Origin: Micromonospora sp. C31 | GTDB taxonomy: Bacteria > Actinomycetota > Actinomycetes > Mycobacteriales > Micromonosporaceae | Direction: 5' to 3' | Assembly (NCBI RefSeq): GCF_018070575.1 | Contig: NZ_JAGPXN010000006.1 | Coordinates: forward strand, 62,001 to 126,000 | DNA length: 64,000 nucleotides | Part shown: positions 20,167 to 29,751 of the stretch, one piece after another | How the letters are laid out: each line of letters begins with the position of its first letter | Position numbering within the stretch: position 1 is the first letter of the stretch | Translations under genes and position numbers: made by a program | The notes under the pieces: model-generated | Told to the model about the DNA's origin: nothing | Databases searched by the model: none | Seen by the model: the letters and a program-made list of their open reading frames with translations, nothing else

Positions 20167-21600
20167 CTATTGTGCGGCCAGACCGTTGCGTCGGATCACC
20201 TCGGCGTACCAGCTGGCGCTGGACTTGGGGATGCGCACCTGGGTGTCGTAGTCGACGTGGACCATCCCGAACCGCTTGGTGTAGCCCCAGGCCCACTCGA
20301 AATTATCCAACAGCGACCAGGCGAAGTATCCGCGCAGGGGCACCCCGGCCTCGATCGCCTCGTGCGCGGCGCGCAGGTGGGCGTCGAAGTACGCCAGCCG
20401 GTCGGCGTCGTCGACCCGCCCGTCGACCACCTCGTCCACGAACGCGGAGCCGTTCTCGGTGACGTAGAGCGGCAGGTCGGTGTACTCCTCGTGCACCCGG
20501 CGCAGCGTCTCCACCAGGCCGGGGGCGTCGATCTCCCAGTTCATGTCGGTGACCGGGACCCCCCGGGTGACGAACCGGACGTCCTCACTGCCCGGCCAGC
20601 ACGACGGCGCCCGCCAGTACGGCTCCGGCTCGGCGCCCGGGACCGGCGCGGCGACGACGTGGCGGCTGTAGTAGTTGACGCCGACCACGTCCAGCGGGGT
20701 GGAGATGGTCGCCAGGTCACCCTCGCGCACGTGCCCGAAGTCGGTGGTCCCGGCGAGGTCGGCCATCAGGTCCGCCGGGTAGGACCCGCGCAGCAGCGGG
20801 TCCAGGAAGAAGCGGTTGGCCAGCCCGTCGATGCGCCGCGCGGCGTCGACGTCACCCGGCGCGTCGCTGGCCGGGTCGACCGGGTAGAGGTTGACCGTGA
20901 CACCCAGCTCGGCGGTCGGCCGGACGGCCCGCAGGGCCTGCACGGCCAGGCCGTGGCCGAGCATCAGGTGGTGTCCGGCGCGGACGGCGTCCGCGCCGTC
21001 CGACCGGCCCGGCGCGTGTACGCCGGAGCCGTAGCCGAGGAAGGCCGAGCACCACGGCTCGTTGAGCGTGGTCCAGTACCGGACCCGGTCACCGAGCGCG
21101 TCGGCGACCAGCGTCGCGTAGTCGGCGAACCGGGCGGCGGTGTCCCGGGCCGGCCAGCCGCCGGCGTCCTCCAGCGGCTGCGGCAGGTCCCAGTGGTAGA
21201 GGGTGAGCCACGGCTCGATGCCGTTGGCGAGCAGGTTGTCCACCAGCCGCCGGTAGAAGTCCAGACCGGCCTCGTTGGCCGGGCCGGACCCGCCCGGCTG
21301 CACCCGGGGCCAGGAGACGGAGAACCGATAGGACTTCAGTCCCAGCTCGGCCATCAGCGCCAGGTCGGAGTCCAGCCGGTGATAGTGGTCGCAGGCCACG
21401 TCGCCGGTGTGCCCGTTGACCGTCCGGCCGGGGGTGTGGCTGAAGGTGTCCCAGATCGACGGGCCCCGGCCGTCCTCGGTCGCGGCTCCCTCGATCTGGT
21501 ACGCCGCGGTGGCGGCGCCCCAGAGGAAGCCGGGCGGGAAAGTCAGCGGCGGACGCTCGGCGAGGGCACCGGAGGCCGGCGGGCGGGCGGGGTTGCTCAC
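20167..21600 (-). CDS. bglC: Intracellular beta-glucosidase, GH1
   Basis: The 477-residue GH1 enzyme hydrolyses imported cellobiose and short cello-oligosaccharides to glucose. [15 protein letters not shown] is the N-terminal GH1 signature, TLNEPW (near residue 178) holds the acid/base Glu and YVTENG (near 380) the nucleophile. No signal peptide is present, so it acts in the cytoplasm. The GTG start at 21600 overlaps the cebG stop by four bases, making it the fourth gene of the operon. In streptomycetes this enzyme also sets inducer levels for CebR. Confidence 0.95.
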   Translation of the reverse strand: MSNPARPPASGALAERPPLTFPPGFLWGAATAAYQIEGAATEDGRGPSIWDTFSHTPGRTVNGHTGDVACDHYHRLDSDLALMAELGLKSYRFSVSWPRVQPGGSGPANEAGLDFYRRLVDNLLANGIEPWLTLYHWDLPQPLEDAGGWPARDTAARFADYATLVADALGDRVRYWTTLNEPWCSAFLGYGSGVHAPGRSDGADAVRAGHHLMLGHGLAVQALRAVRPTAELGVTVNLYPVDPASDAPGDVDAARRIDGLANRFFLDPLLRGSYPADLMADLAGTTDFGHVREGDLATISTPLDVVGVNYYSRHVVAAPVPGAEPEPYWRAPSCWPGSEDVRFVTRGVPVTDMNWEIDAPGLVETLRRVHEEYTDLPLYVTENGSAFVDEVVDGRVDDADRLAYFDAHLRAAHEAIEAGVPLRGYFAWSLLDNFEWAWGYTKRFGMVHVDYDTQVRIPKSSASWYAEVIRRNGLAAQ

Positions 21601-22439
21601 GATTTGACGGCACCTTCCATGATCCCGCCGATGATCTGGCGGCCGAACAGGAGAAAGACGAGCACCAGGGGAATGGTGCCGACCGCGGTGGCGGCGAAGA
21701 CCTGGGAGTAGTCGGTGTAGTAGGCGTACGAGAGGAAGGAGAGCGAGACCTGGAGGGTCGGATTCTCCGGGGACAGGATCGCGTACGGCCAGAGGAACGA
21801 GTTCCAGGTCTCCATGAAGGTCAGCAGGCCGAGCACGCCGGCGGCCGGACGCAGCGCGGGCAGCACGATGCTCCAGTAGATCCGGAACGTGCTCGCGCCG
21901 TCGACGCGGCCGGCCTCGATCAGCTCGTCGGAGATCGCCTGGCTGGCGTACTGGCGCATCATGAACACGCCGAAGGCGCTGACCAGGAACGGCACGGTGA
22001 CGGCGTAGAGGGTGTCGTACCAGTTGAGGTCCTGCATCATGCCCCAGAGCGGGATGAGGCCCATCTGGGTCGGGATCATCATGGTGACGATGATCGCCAG
22101 CAGCAGGACGTTCTGCCCCCGGAACTTCAGCTTCGCGAAGGCGAACCCGGCCAGCGACCCGGTGAGCACCACCGACAGGGTGACCACCGAGGAGACGATG
22201 ATCGAGTTCATCATGCCCTTGAGGAAGTTGGCGGCGTCGTTGTCGAGCACCCGGCCGAAGTTGTCCCCGAACGCTCCGGCGGGGGTCAGCGGCGGTGGCA
22301 CGTCGTTGATCGACTCCAGGCTGCGGGTGCCGATCACGATCATGTAGTAGAAGGGGTAGATCGACAGCAGCGCCGCCAGGACGAGCGCCACGTAGGTCAA
22401 CGGACTGGTGCGCCACAGGCGCTGGGAACCCGAGATCAC
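21597..22439 (-). CDS. cebG: Cello-oligosaccharide ABC transporter permease CebG
   Basis: The 280-residue MalG-type permease has about six membrane helices. The EAA loop ([20 protein letters not shown]) contacts the ATPase, which is not encoded here. In streptomycetes the shared ATPase MsiK serves this transporter. GAGGAG precedes the GTG at 22439. It follows cebF by ten bases. Confidence 0.92.
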   Translation of the reverse strand: MISGSQRLWRTSPLTYVALVLAALLSIYPFYYMIVIGTRSLESINDVPPPLTPAGAFGDNFGRVLDNDAANFLKGMMNSIIVSSVVTLSVVLTGSLAGFAFAKLKFRGQNVLLLAIIVTMMIPTQMGLIPLWGMMQDLNWYDTLYAVTVPFLVSAFGVFMMRQYASQAISDELIEAGRVDGASTFRIYWSIVLPALRPAAGVLGLLTFMETWNSFLWPYAILSPENPTLQVSLSFLSYAYYTDYSQVFAATAVGTIPLVLVFLLFGRQIIGGIMEGAVKS

Positions 22440-22449
22440 CGAGCTCTCC

Positions 22450-23421
22450 TCACTTCGCCGAGCGGCGGACGAGTAGGAAGTTGAACAACGACACCAGGAC
22501 GATGATCATGAAGATCGCCCAGGCGACCGCGGCTCCGTAGCCGGCGGTGTTCAGGTTCACGATGCCCATCTCGTACATGTACATGGCCAGCGTCTGGAAC
22601 TCCCGCTGGTTGCCGCCGATGATGTTGCCGTTGCCGAAGAGCAGGGGCTCGGTGAAGAGCTGCATCCCGCCGATCGTGGAGAGGATGACCACGAAGATGA
22701 AGGTCGGCTTGAGCATGGGCAGGGTGATCTGCCAGAACTGCCGCCACTGGCTGGCGCCGTCGATCGCCGCGGCCTCGTAGAGGTCCTTCGGGATGGCCTG
22801 CATGCCGGCCAGCAGGATCAGCGTGTTGTAGCCGGTCCACCGCCAGTTGACCATGGAGGCGATGGCGGTCCAGGAACTCCAGGTGTTCCCGTCCCAGTCG
22901 ACCGCCTCGACACCGACGAAGCCGAGCAGCCAGTTGAACAGGCCGAACTCGCGCTGGAACAGCATGCCGAAGACGATCGCGACCGCGGCCACCGAGACCA
23001 CGTTCGGGACGAAGATGGCCATCCGGAAGAAGGTCTTGGCGCGCAGGAAGGTCCGGTTGAGCAGGTTCGCCAGGAAGAGCGCGAACAGCAGCTGCGGGAT
23101 GGTCGACAGGGCGAAGATGCCGAACGTGTTGACCAGCGCGTTCCAGAAGTACTCGTCGGACAACAGCCGGGTGTAGTTGTCGAATCCGATGAACGAGTGG
23201 TCGCCGATCATGTCCCAGTCGTGCAGCGACATCCAGGCGGTCCGCACCATCGGGTACAGCCCGAACGCGCCGAAGATCAGGAAGAACGGGGCGATGTAGA
23301 GGTACGGCGAGTACTTGAGATCGAGGCGGTTGAGGAGGTATCTCCGGCGATGCCGGGACGTGACGTCGGGAGGTGGCGGTGCTGCTGGCGACGGCGGCGC
23401 CGTCGTGGCCGACAGGCTCAT
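22450..23421 (-). CDS. cebF: Cello-oligosaccharide ABC transporter permease CebF
   Basis: The 323-residue MalF-type permease has a short cytoplasmic N-terminus rich in Pro and Ala. Membrane helices start at YLYIAPFFLIFGAFGLYP. An EAA loop is seen as DLYEAAAIDGASQWRQFWQI. It pairs with CebG to form the channel for cellobiose and longer oligomers bound by CebE. The ATG at 23421 is clear. Confidence 0.93.
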   Translation of the reverse strand: MSLSATTAPPSPAAPPPPDVTSRHRRRYLLNRLDLKYSPYLYIAPFFLIFGAFGLYPMVRTAWMSLHDWDMIGDHSFIGFDNYTRLLSDEYFWNALVNTFGIFALSTIPQLLFALFLANLLNRTFLRAKTFFRMAIFVPNVVSVAAVAIVFGMLFQREFGLFNWLLGFVGVEAVDWDGNTWSSWTAIASMVNWRWTGYNTLILLAGMQAIPKDLYEAAAIDGASQWRQFWQITLPMLKPTFIFVVILSTIGGMQLFTEPLLFGNGNIIGGNQREFQTLAMYMYEMGIVNLNTAGYGAAVAWAIFMIIVLVSLFNFLLVRRSAK

Positions 23422-23485
23422 GCGAACTTCCTTTTCCGGCGAGGCCCGGGGGCCCTCGCGCAGGGTGCTACGCGGAGGGGACCGA

Positions 23486-23519
23486 CCGGTGGCGTCCGGG
23501 GAGTCCCGAACGCCACCGG
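23486..23519 (-). promoter_or_regulatory. Intercistronic hairpin between cebE and cebF
   Basis: CCGGTGGCGT and ACGCCACCGG form a 10-bp perfect stem in the 109-bp gap after cebE. In sugar ABC operons such hairpins keep the binding protein in excess over the permeases by partial termination or mRNA protection. That role is inferred here. Confidence 0.6.
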
Positions 23520-23530
23520 AGGGGAATCAC

Positions 23531-24820
23531 TCAGAAAGCACCCTGAGTCTTCGCGTCCTTCGTGAACTGCTCCCAGGCCTTGCCCTTGTCGGCCTGACCG
23601 TTCTCGAACGCCCGCAGAGCCGGCTCGAGCGCGTTCTCCTTCACCGCCTGGTGCTTCGGGCCCAGGTGCACCGGCTGGATCTTGCTGACGCTCTCGCCGA
23701 AGATCTTGCCGGTCGGCGCGTTGCTGAAGTACTCGTTGGTGTAGCTGAGGAACGCCTCGTTCTTCAGCGCCTCCAGGTTGGTGGGCAGGGGGCCCTTGGC
23801 CTTGAAGGCCTCCACCTGGCTGGTGGCGTTGGTCAGGAACTCGGCGAGCTTCGCCGCCTCCTTCTGGTACTTGCTCTGCTCGGGAACCGCGAGCCACGAG
23901 CCACCCCAGTTGCCGCCGCCGCCCGGCACGGCCGCCACGTCCCACTTGCCCTTGTTCGCCGCACCGGAGTTGTCCGCGACGATGCCGAGCATCCAGGACG
24001 GGCAGAAGGTCGCCGCGAAGGTGCCCTGCTTGAAGCCGCCCGACCACTCCGGCGACCAGGTGGACGCCTTGGCGGAGATGTCCACCATCGAGGTGGCGGT
24101 GTCCCAGGCGGCCTTCACCGCGGGACTGGTGTCCGCGATGATGTTGTTCTCCTTGTCGTAGAACAGGTCGCTGCCCTGCTGGAAGAGAACGCCGTTGGAG
24201 ACGGCGGTGATCGAGTCGATGAACGCCTTGCCGCCGCTGCCCTGCTTGTACTTCTTGCCGGCCTCGTGGAAGCCGTTCCAGTCCGGCCAGAGCGCCGACA
24301 CCTGGTCGCGCTCGGTGGGCAGGCCGGCCGCCTGGAACAGGTCCTTGCGGTAGCAGACGGCGAGGCTGCCGACGTCGGTCGGCAGGCCGATCAGCCGGCC
24401 GTCCGGCGCCTTGCCGAGCTCCCACTTCCAGGGCAGGTACTCCGTGGAGTGGTCGGCGACCAACGGGTTCAGGTCGGCCCAGTTGCGCGGGTTGGCCTTG
24501 AACTCGTTGAGGATGCCCTCCTCCAGGGCGGTGACGTCCGCCGCGCCCTTGCCGGTGGCGAGGTAGCGGACCAGCTTGGGCCGGTACTCACCGAGCTGCG
24601 CGGTCTTGCGCAGCTCGACCTTGATGCCGGTCTCCTTCTCGTACTGCTTGACGAGCTCGTCGTAGCCCATCTCGCCGAACGTGTCGACGACCAGCTTGGC
24701 CGGCTTCTCGCCGGCAGCGGGCTCGTCGTCGTCGTTGCCGCATGCCGAGAGACCGCCGACGGCGGTGATCGCGGCCAGGGCGACGGCCGCCAGGCGGGTA
24801 CGCCGCGTGGTGAGGCGCAT
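23531..24820 (-). CDS. cebE: Cello-oligosaccharide-binding lipoprotein CebE
   Basis: The 429-residue family-1 solute-binding protein carries an Arg-rich N-terminus and the lipobox LSAC with Cys27 as the lipidation site. ALEEGILNEF and GGFKQGTFAATFCPSWM are typical of sugar-binding proteins of this cluster. As first gene of the operon it is preceded by a promoter flanked by two CebR operators. A GAGGGG ribosome binding site precedes the ATG. Specificity for cellobiose/cellotriose is inferred from cebR, bglC and the operators. Confidence 0.92.
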   Translation of the reverse strand: MRLTTRRTRLAAVALAAITAVGGLSACGNDDDEPAAGEKPAKLVVDTFGEMGYDELVKQYEKETGIKVELRKTAQLGEYRPKLVRYLATGKGAADVTALEEGILNEFKANPRNWADLNPLVADHSTEYLPWKWELGKAPDGRLIGLPTDVGSLAVCYRKDLFQAAGLPTERDQVSALWPDWNGFHEAGKKYKQGSGGKAFIDSITAVSNGVLFQQGSDLFYDKENNIIADTSPAVKAAWDTATSMVDISAKASTWSPEWSGGFKQGTFAATFCPSWMLGIVADNSGAANKGKWDVAAVPGGGGNWGGSWLAVPEQSKYQKEAAKLAEFLTNATSQVEAFKAKGPLPTNLEALKNEAFLSYTNEYFSNAPTGKIFGESVSKIQPVHLGPKHQAVKENALEPALRAFENGQADKGKAWEQFTKDAKTQGAF

Positions 24821-24940
24821 CTGTAACCCCTCTTTCGGTGGTGAGGCTTGTCAGTCGGGTGTGGTGGGGGTGCCGTGGTGCGTCCCGGTGGGTGCCACCC
24901 CGGATGGCGCCCGGTGCGCGGCGGGTGACCCGCACCACTC

Positions 24941-24954
24941 CGGGAGCGCTCCCA
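24941..24954. promoter_or_regulatory. CebR-type operator 1 at cebE
   Basis: CGGGAGCGCTCCCA, identical to the operator before the GH9 cellulase gene, overlaps the predicted transcription start just downstream of the -10 hexamer. Confidence 0.88.
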
Positions 24955-24956
24955 TG

Positions 24957-24985
24957 AGATTGCCGGGGGGTGTCGGGAGTGTCAA
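24957..24985 (-). promoter_or_regulatory. cebE promoter
   Basis: On the minus strand a perfect TTGACA (24985-24980), a 17-base spacer and CAATCT (24962-24957) form a near-consensus promoter. CebR operators lie immediately on both sides. Confidence 0.75.
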
Positions 24986-24994
24986 TAGGCCGTT

Positions 24995-25008
24995 TGGGAG
25001 CGTTCCCA
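24995..25008. promoter_or_regulatory. CebR-type operator 2 upstream of cebE
   Basis: TGGGAGCGTTCCCA matches the CebR palindrome with one substitution. Its centre is 54 bp from operator 1, so two repressor dimers could cooperate or loop across the promoter. Confidence 0.8.
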
Positions 25009-25162
25009 GATCGTTACCACCAGGACGTTTGCCGATCATCACCGGCTGCCGACCTGCGCCGAAGCGGTTCAGCGCCGAATCATGCCCGGGGTCACGCTGA
25101 CCGGTGATCGACGGTGCCCGACCAGGCCAGCGACACCGAAACGGTCAAGTCGGCGGGAGCGG

Positions 25163-25708
25163 TCAGCAGAGCCGACGCAGCAGGGTCGACACCGATCCGG
25201 GGTCGAAGGCGGCCGGGTCGAACCGCTCCCCCACCCAGGCCCGCATGTCCCGGTGTTCGGGATGACCGGGATCGCCCCACGCGGCCAGCAGCACCCGGTA
25301 ACCGTCCGGTCCGCCGACGTCCTCCGGCGGTCCCGCCCGCTCCCCGTCGAGGCAGACCGGGTAGCGCTCCCGCGGGTCGGCGGCGCAGACGTCCTCCACC
25401 AGCAGATCGTGCTCCCACCAGTCGCCGAAGTCGTAGGTGTAGTGGAACCGGCTGCCCTTGCCGACCACGGCGTCCAGCCGGACGTCCAGCTCGTCGTGCA
25501 CGGCCAGCTCCCCGTCCGGGTCCGGCTCGCCGTACTGGGTGCCGTCGACCTCGAACGAGTGCAGGTGGCAGTCCCGCCAGCCCACCGCGTACTGCACGAC
25601 CCGGTGCACCCGGTCGAGGGTGAAGCCGCCGGGCACCAGGACCCGACGCCAGACCGGGGGCCGGACCCCGGTCACGGAGATCCTCAGTTGGAAGATCTGA
25701 CGTGGCAT
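25163..25708 (-). CDS. Plasmid pRiA4b ORF-3 family protein
   Basis: The 181-residue protein begins IFQLRISVTGVRPPVWRRVL and contains HLHSFEVDG, YTYDFGDWWEH and VCLDGERAGPPEDVGG. These are the hallmarks of the pRiA4b ORF-3 fold. Family members are often annotated as plasmid or IS1096 passenger proteins, but no transposase, terminal repeats or other mobile parts are present here. Biochemical function is unknown. The ATG at 25708 begins directly at the conserved first strand. Confidence 0.85.
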   Translation of the reverse strand: MPRQIFQLRISVTGVRPPVWRRVLVPGGFTLDRVHRVVQYAVGWRDCHLHSFEVDGTQYGEPDPDGELAVHDELDVRLDAVVGKGSRFHYTYDFGDWWEHDLLVEDVCAADPRERYPVCLDGERAGPPEDVGGPDGYRVLLAAWGDPGHPEHRDMRAWVGERFDPAAFDPGSVSTLLRRLC

Positions 25709-25733
25709 GCGCTCCCACCCTCCTCCGGGGAAC

Positions 25734-25739
25734 TAGGCT
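25734..25739 (+). promoter_or_regulatory. Leaderless -10 element of the small Cys-rich gene
   Basis: TAGGCT is followed by six bases and the ATG at 25746. The same hexamer and spacing precede the DUF3000 gene at 58203. Confidence 0.55.
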
Positions 25740-25745
25740 GCCAAC

Positions 25746-25865
25746 ATGATCTGCCGAGCGTGCCGGGCGAGGCGGCACGACGACTGCCCGGGCCGGAACT
25801 GGTGCGACTGTCAGCACCGTACCTCCCGACCCACCCCTCCGGTCACCGGTCCGGCCGGCGAATGA
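25746..25865 (+). CDS. Small Cys-rich protein (39 residues)
   Basis: This short frame encodes MICRACRARRHDDCPG, then RNWCDCQHR and a Pro/Thr-rich tail. Five cysteines in a CxxC-x8-C-x4-CxC layout, with nearby His residues, suggest a single zinc or iron-sulfur site. Three features support it as a real gene: a TAGGCT element six bases before its ATG, a four-base ATGA overlap with the RibD_C reductase gene, and its clear Cys pattern. It could act as a metal-binding partner of the reductase or mainly couple its translation. I do not recognise a named family. Confidence 0.6.
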   Translation: MICRACRARRHDDCPGRNWCDCQHRTSRPTPPVTGPAGE

Positions 25866-26608
25866 CCGTCGGGATCCCGATCTCCCGGCTCTGGCCCGAC
25901 CCGGCCGCCGAGCCGTTGGACGACGCCGCGCTGACCGCCCTCTACCGCCGCGCGGACCACCCCCACCTGCGGGTGAACTTCGTGGCCAGCGTCGACGGCG
26001 CGGTCACCGTCGACGGCTACTCCGCCGGCCTGTCCGGCGAGCCGGACAAACGGGTCTTCGGCCTGCTCCGGATGCTCTGCGACGCGCTGGTGGTCGCCGC
26101 CGGCACGCTGCGGCACGAGGGTTACCGGGCGGTCCGGCTCAGCCCGCGGCGCCGGGCCTGGCGCCGGGAACACGGCCTGGCCGAGTACCCCACGCTGGTG
26201 GTGGTCTCCGGCTCGCTGGACCTGGACCCCGGGCAGGCGGCCTTCGCCGACGCCCCGGTCCGGCCGGTCGTCCTCACCCACGCGCGGGCCACCGCACCGC
26301 CCGGGCTGGTCGACGTCGCCGACGTCGTACCCGTCGGCGACGACCGGGTCGACCTCGCCGCCGGCCTGGCCGAGCTGCGCCGGCGCGGTCTCGGCCAGGT
26401 GCTCTGCGAGGGCGGCCCGCAGCTGTTCGGCGCGCTCACCGGGACCGACCTGGTGGACGAGGTCTGCCTGACCGTCGCCCCGCTGCTCGCCGGGCCGGGC
26501 CCGGGCCGGATCAATGCCGGCGCGGCCGCCGCCGTCCGGCACCTGTCGCTGCGGCACGTGCTGGCCACCGCCGACGGCGTCCTCATGCTCCGGTACGCCC
26601 GGGCCTGA
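25862..26608 (+). CDS. Pyrimidine reductase family protein (RibD C-terminal domain)
   Basis: The 248-residue protein carries the RibD_C/dihydrofolate-reductase-like fold. HLRVNFVASVDGAVTVDG is the first strand and loop, AGTLRHEGY the nucleotide site, LCEGGPQLFGALTG the substrate loop and VDEVCLTVAPLL the closing strand. Stand-alone RibD_C proteins of this type are common in actinobacteria and are thought to reduce a pyrimidine or pterin-like substrate with NADPH. It lacks the deaminase half of RibD, and no other riboflavin gene is near. It overlaps the small Cys-rich gene. Confidence 0.85.
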   Translation: MTVGIPISRLWPDPAAEPLDDAALTALYRRADHPHLRVNFVASVDGAVTVDGYSAGLSGEPDKRVFGLLRMLCDALVVAAGTLRHEGYRAVRLSPRRRAWRREHGLAEYPTLVVVSGSLDLDPGQAAFADAPVRPVVLTHARATAPPGLVDVADVVPVGDDRVDLAAGLAELRRRGLGQVLCEGGPQLFGALTGTDLVDEVCLTVAPLLAGPGPGRINAGAAAAVRHLSLRHVLATADGVLMLRYARA

Positions 26609-26781
26609 ACCCGAGCGGCCGCCACCGGGCGACGACACAGCGCGGTGAGAAGGCGACCGTGGGTGGCGGTGCCGCACGGACCACGTGGCGTCCGCCGCGT
26701 CGCGTGGCAACCTGTCGTACTCCTCGGGCAGGATGCAGGCGTGTGCCCCGACCGCGACGACCAGCCGACCGGAGTTGCCCG

Positions 26782-28536
<1,755 letters not shown>

Positions 28537-28540
28537 GGGG

Positions 28541-28602
28541 AAACCGGTGAGCGCGAGGAGTGAGCCTGCGAGCCCCGCAGTCGCGAACGAAAGGCGGGCA
28601 CC
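28541..28602 (+). other. Spacer between the HerA-like gene and sbcD
   Basis: The gap begins AACCGGTGAGCGCGAGGAG and ends GTCGCGAACGAAAGGCGGG. It has low coding character and contains the AAGG used as ribosome binding site for sbcD. From memory it resembles a recurrent micromonosporal intergenic sequence, which I cannot verify here. Confidence 0.35.
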
Positions 28603-29751
28603 GTGAAGATCCTGCACACCTCCGACTGGCACGTCGGCAAGGTCCTCAAGGGGCAGTCGCGGGCCGAGGAGCACAAGCGGGTCCTGGCCGGCGTGATCGA
28701 CGTCGCCCGCGCCGAGGCACCCGATCTGGTCATCGTCGCCGGTGACCTCTACGACACCGCCGCCCCGACGCCCGAGGCCACCCGGTTGGTCACCCGGGCG
28801 CTGACCGCGCTGCGCCGCACCGGCGCCGACGTGGTGGCCATCGGCGGCAACCACGACAACGGCCAGGCCCTCGACGCGCTGCGGCCCTGGGCCGAGGCCG
28901 CCGGGATCACGCTGCGCGGCGGGGTCCGCGACAACCCGGACGAGCACGTCATCGACGGCACCACCGTCGGCGGGGAGCGGTGGCGGCTCGCCGCGCTGCC
29001 GTTCCTCTCCCAGCGCTACGCCATCCGCGCCGTGGAGATGTACGAGCTGACCGCCGCCGAGACCACCCAGACCTACGCCGACCACCTGGGCCGCGTGCTG
29101 GGCCGGCTCACCGAGAGCTTCACCGAGCCTGACCGGGTGCACCTGGTCACCGCCCACCTGACCGTGGTGGGCGCGACCACCGGCGGCGGGGAGCGCGACG
29201 CGCACACCGTGCTGGGCTACGCGGTGCCCGCGACCGTGTTCCCGGGCACGGCGCACTACGTGGCGCTGGGCCACCTGCACCGCTCTCAGCGGGTGCAGGG
29301 CCCCTGCCCGATCCGCTACAGCGGCAGCCCGCTGGCGGTCGACTTCGGCGAGCAGGAGAACGTGCCGTCGGTGACCGTCGTCGAGGTCACCGCGGCCACG
29401 GCGGCGCAGGTACGCGAGGTGCCGGTGACCGCCGCCACCACGCTGCGCACGGTCCGGGGCACCCTGGCCCAGCTCGCCGAGACGCAGGTGCCGGACGGCT
29501 GGCTGCGGGTGTACGTCCGCGAGCAGCCGCGCGCCGGGCTGCGCGAGGAGGTGCAGGAACTGCTCCCGCAGGCCCTGGAGATCCGGATCGATCCGGAGCT
29601 GGTGCCCGCCCCGGGCAGCGGCACCCGGGTGGCGCAGCGGGCGGGCCGCTCGCCCCGGCAGCTCTTCGCCGACTACCTGGACAGCCGGGGGCACACCGAC
29701 GACGGGGTGCGGGAGCTCTTCGACGAGCTCTTCGAGGAGGTCGAGCACTGA
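28603..29751 (+). CDS. sbcD: Exonuclease subunit SbcD (Mre11 family)
   Basis: The 382-residue metallophosphoesterase is the nuclease half of the SbcCD complex, which opens hairpins and trims double-strand ends. The phosphoesterase motifs are DWHVGK near residue 9, AGDLYDT near 47, GGNHDN near 84, TAHLTV and LGHLHR. Its TGA shares a base with the ATG of sbcC, so the two subunits are coupled. The GTG at 28603 gives the canonical MKILHTSDWH N-terminus. Confidence 0.96.
   Translation: MKILHTSDWHVGKVLKGQSRAEEHKRVLAGVIDVARAEAPDLVIVAGDLYDTAAPTPEATRLVTRALTALRRTGADVVAIGGNHDNGQALDALRPWAEAAGITLRGGVRDNPDEHVIDGTTVGGERWRLAALPFLSQRYAIRAVEMYELTAAETTQTYADHLGRVLGRLTESFTEPDRVHLVTAHLTVVGATTGGGERDAHTVLGYAVPATVFPGTAHYVALGHLHRSQRVQGPCPIRYSGSPLAVDFGEQENVPSVTVVEVTAATAAQVREVPVTAATTLRTVRGTLAQLAETQVPDGWLRVYVREQPRAGLREEVQELLPQALEIRIDPELVPAPGSGTRVAQRAGRSPRQLFADYLDSRGHTDDGVRELFDELFEEVEH

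Noticed and set aside
25163..25708. Possible insertion-sequence passenger (pRiA4b ORF-3)
   Set aside because: No transposase, terminal inverted repeats or target duplication are visible. The family is common as a stand-alone chromosomal gene.
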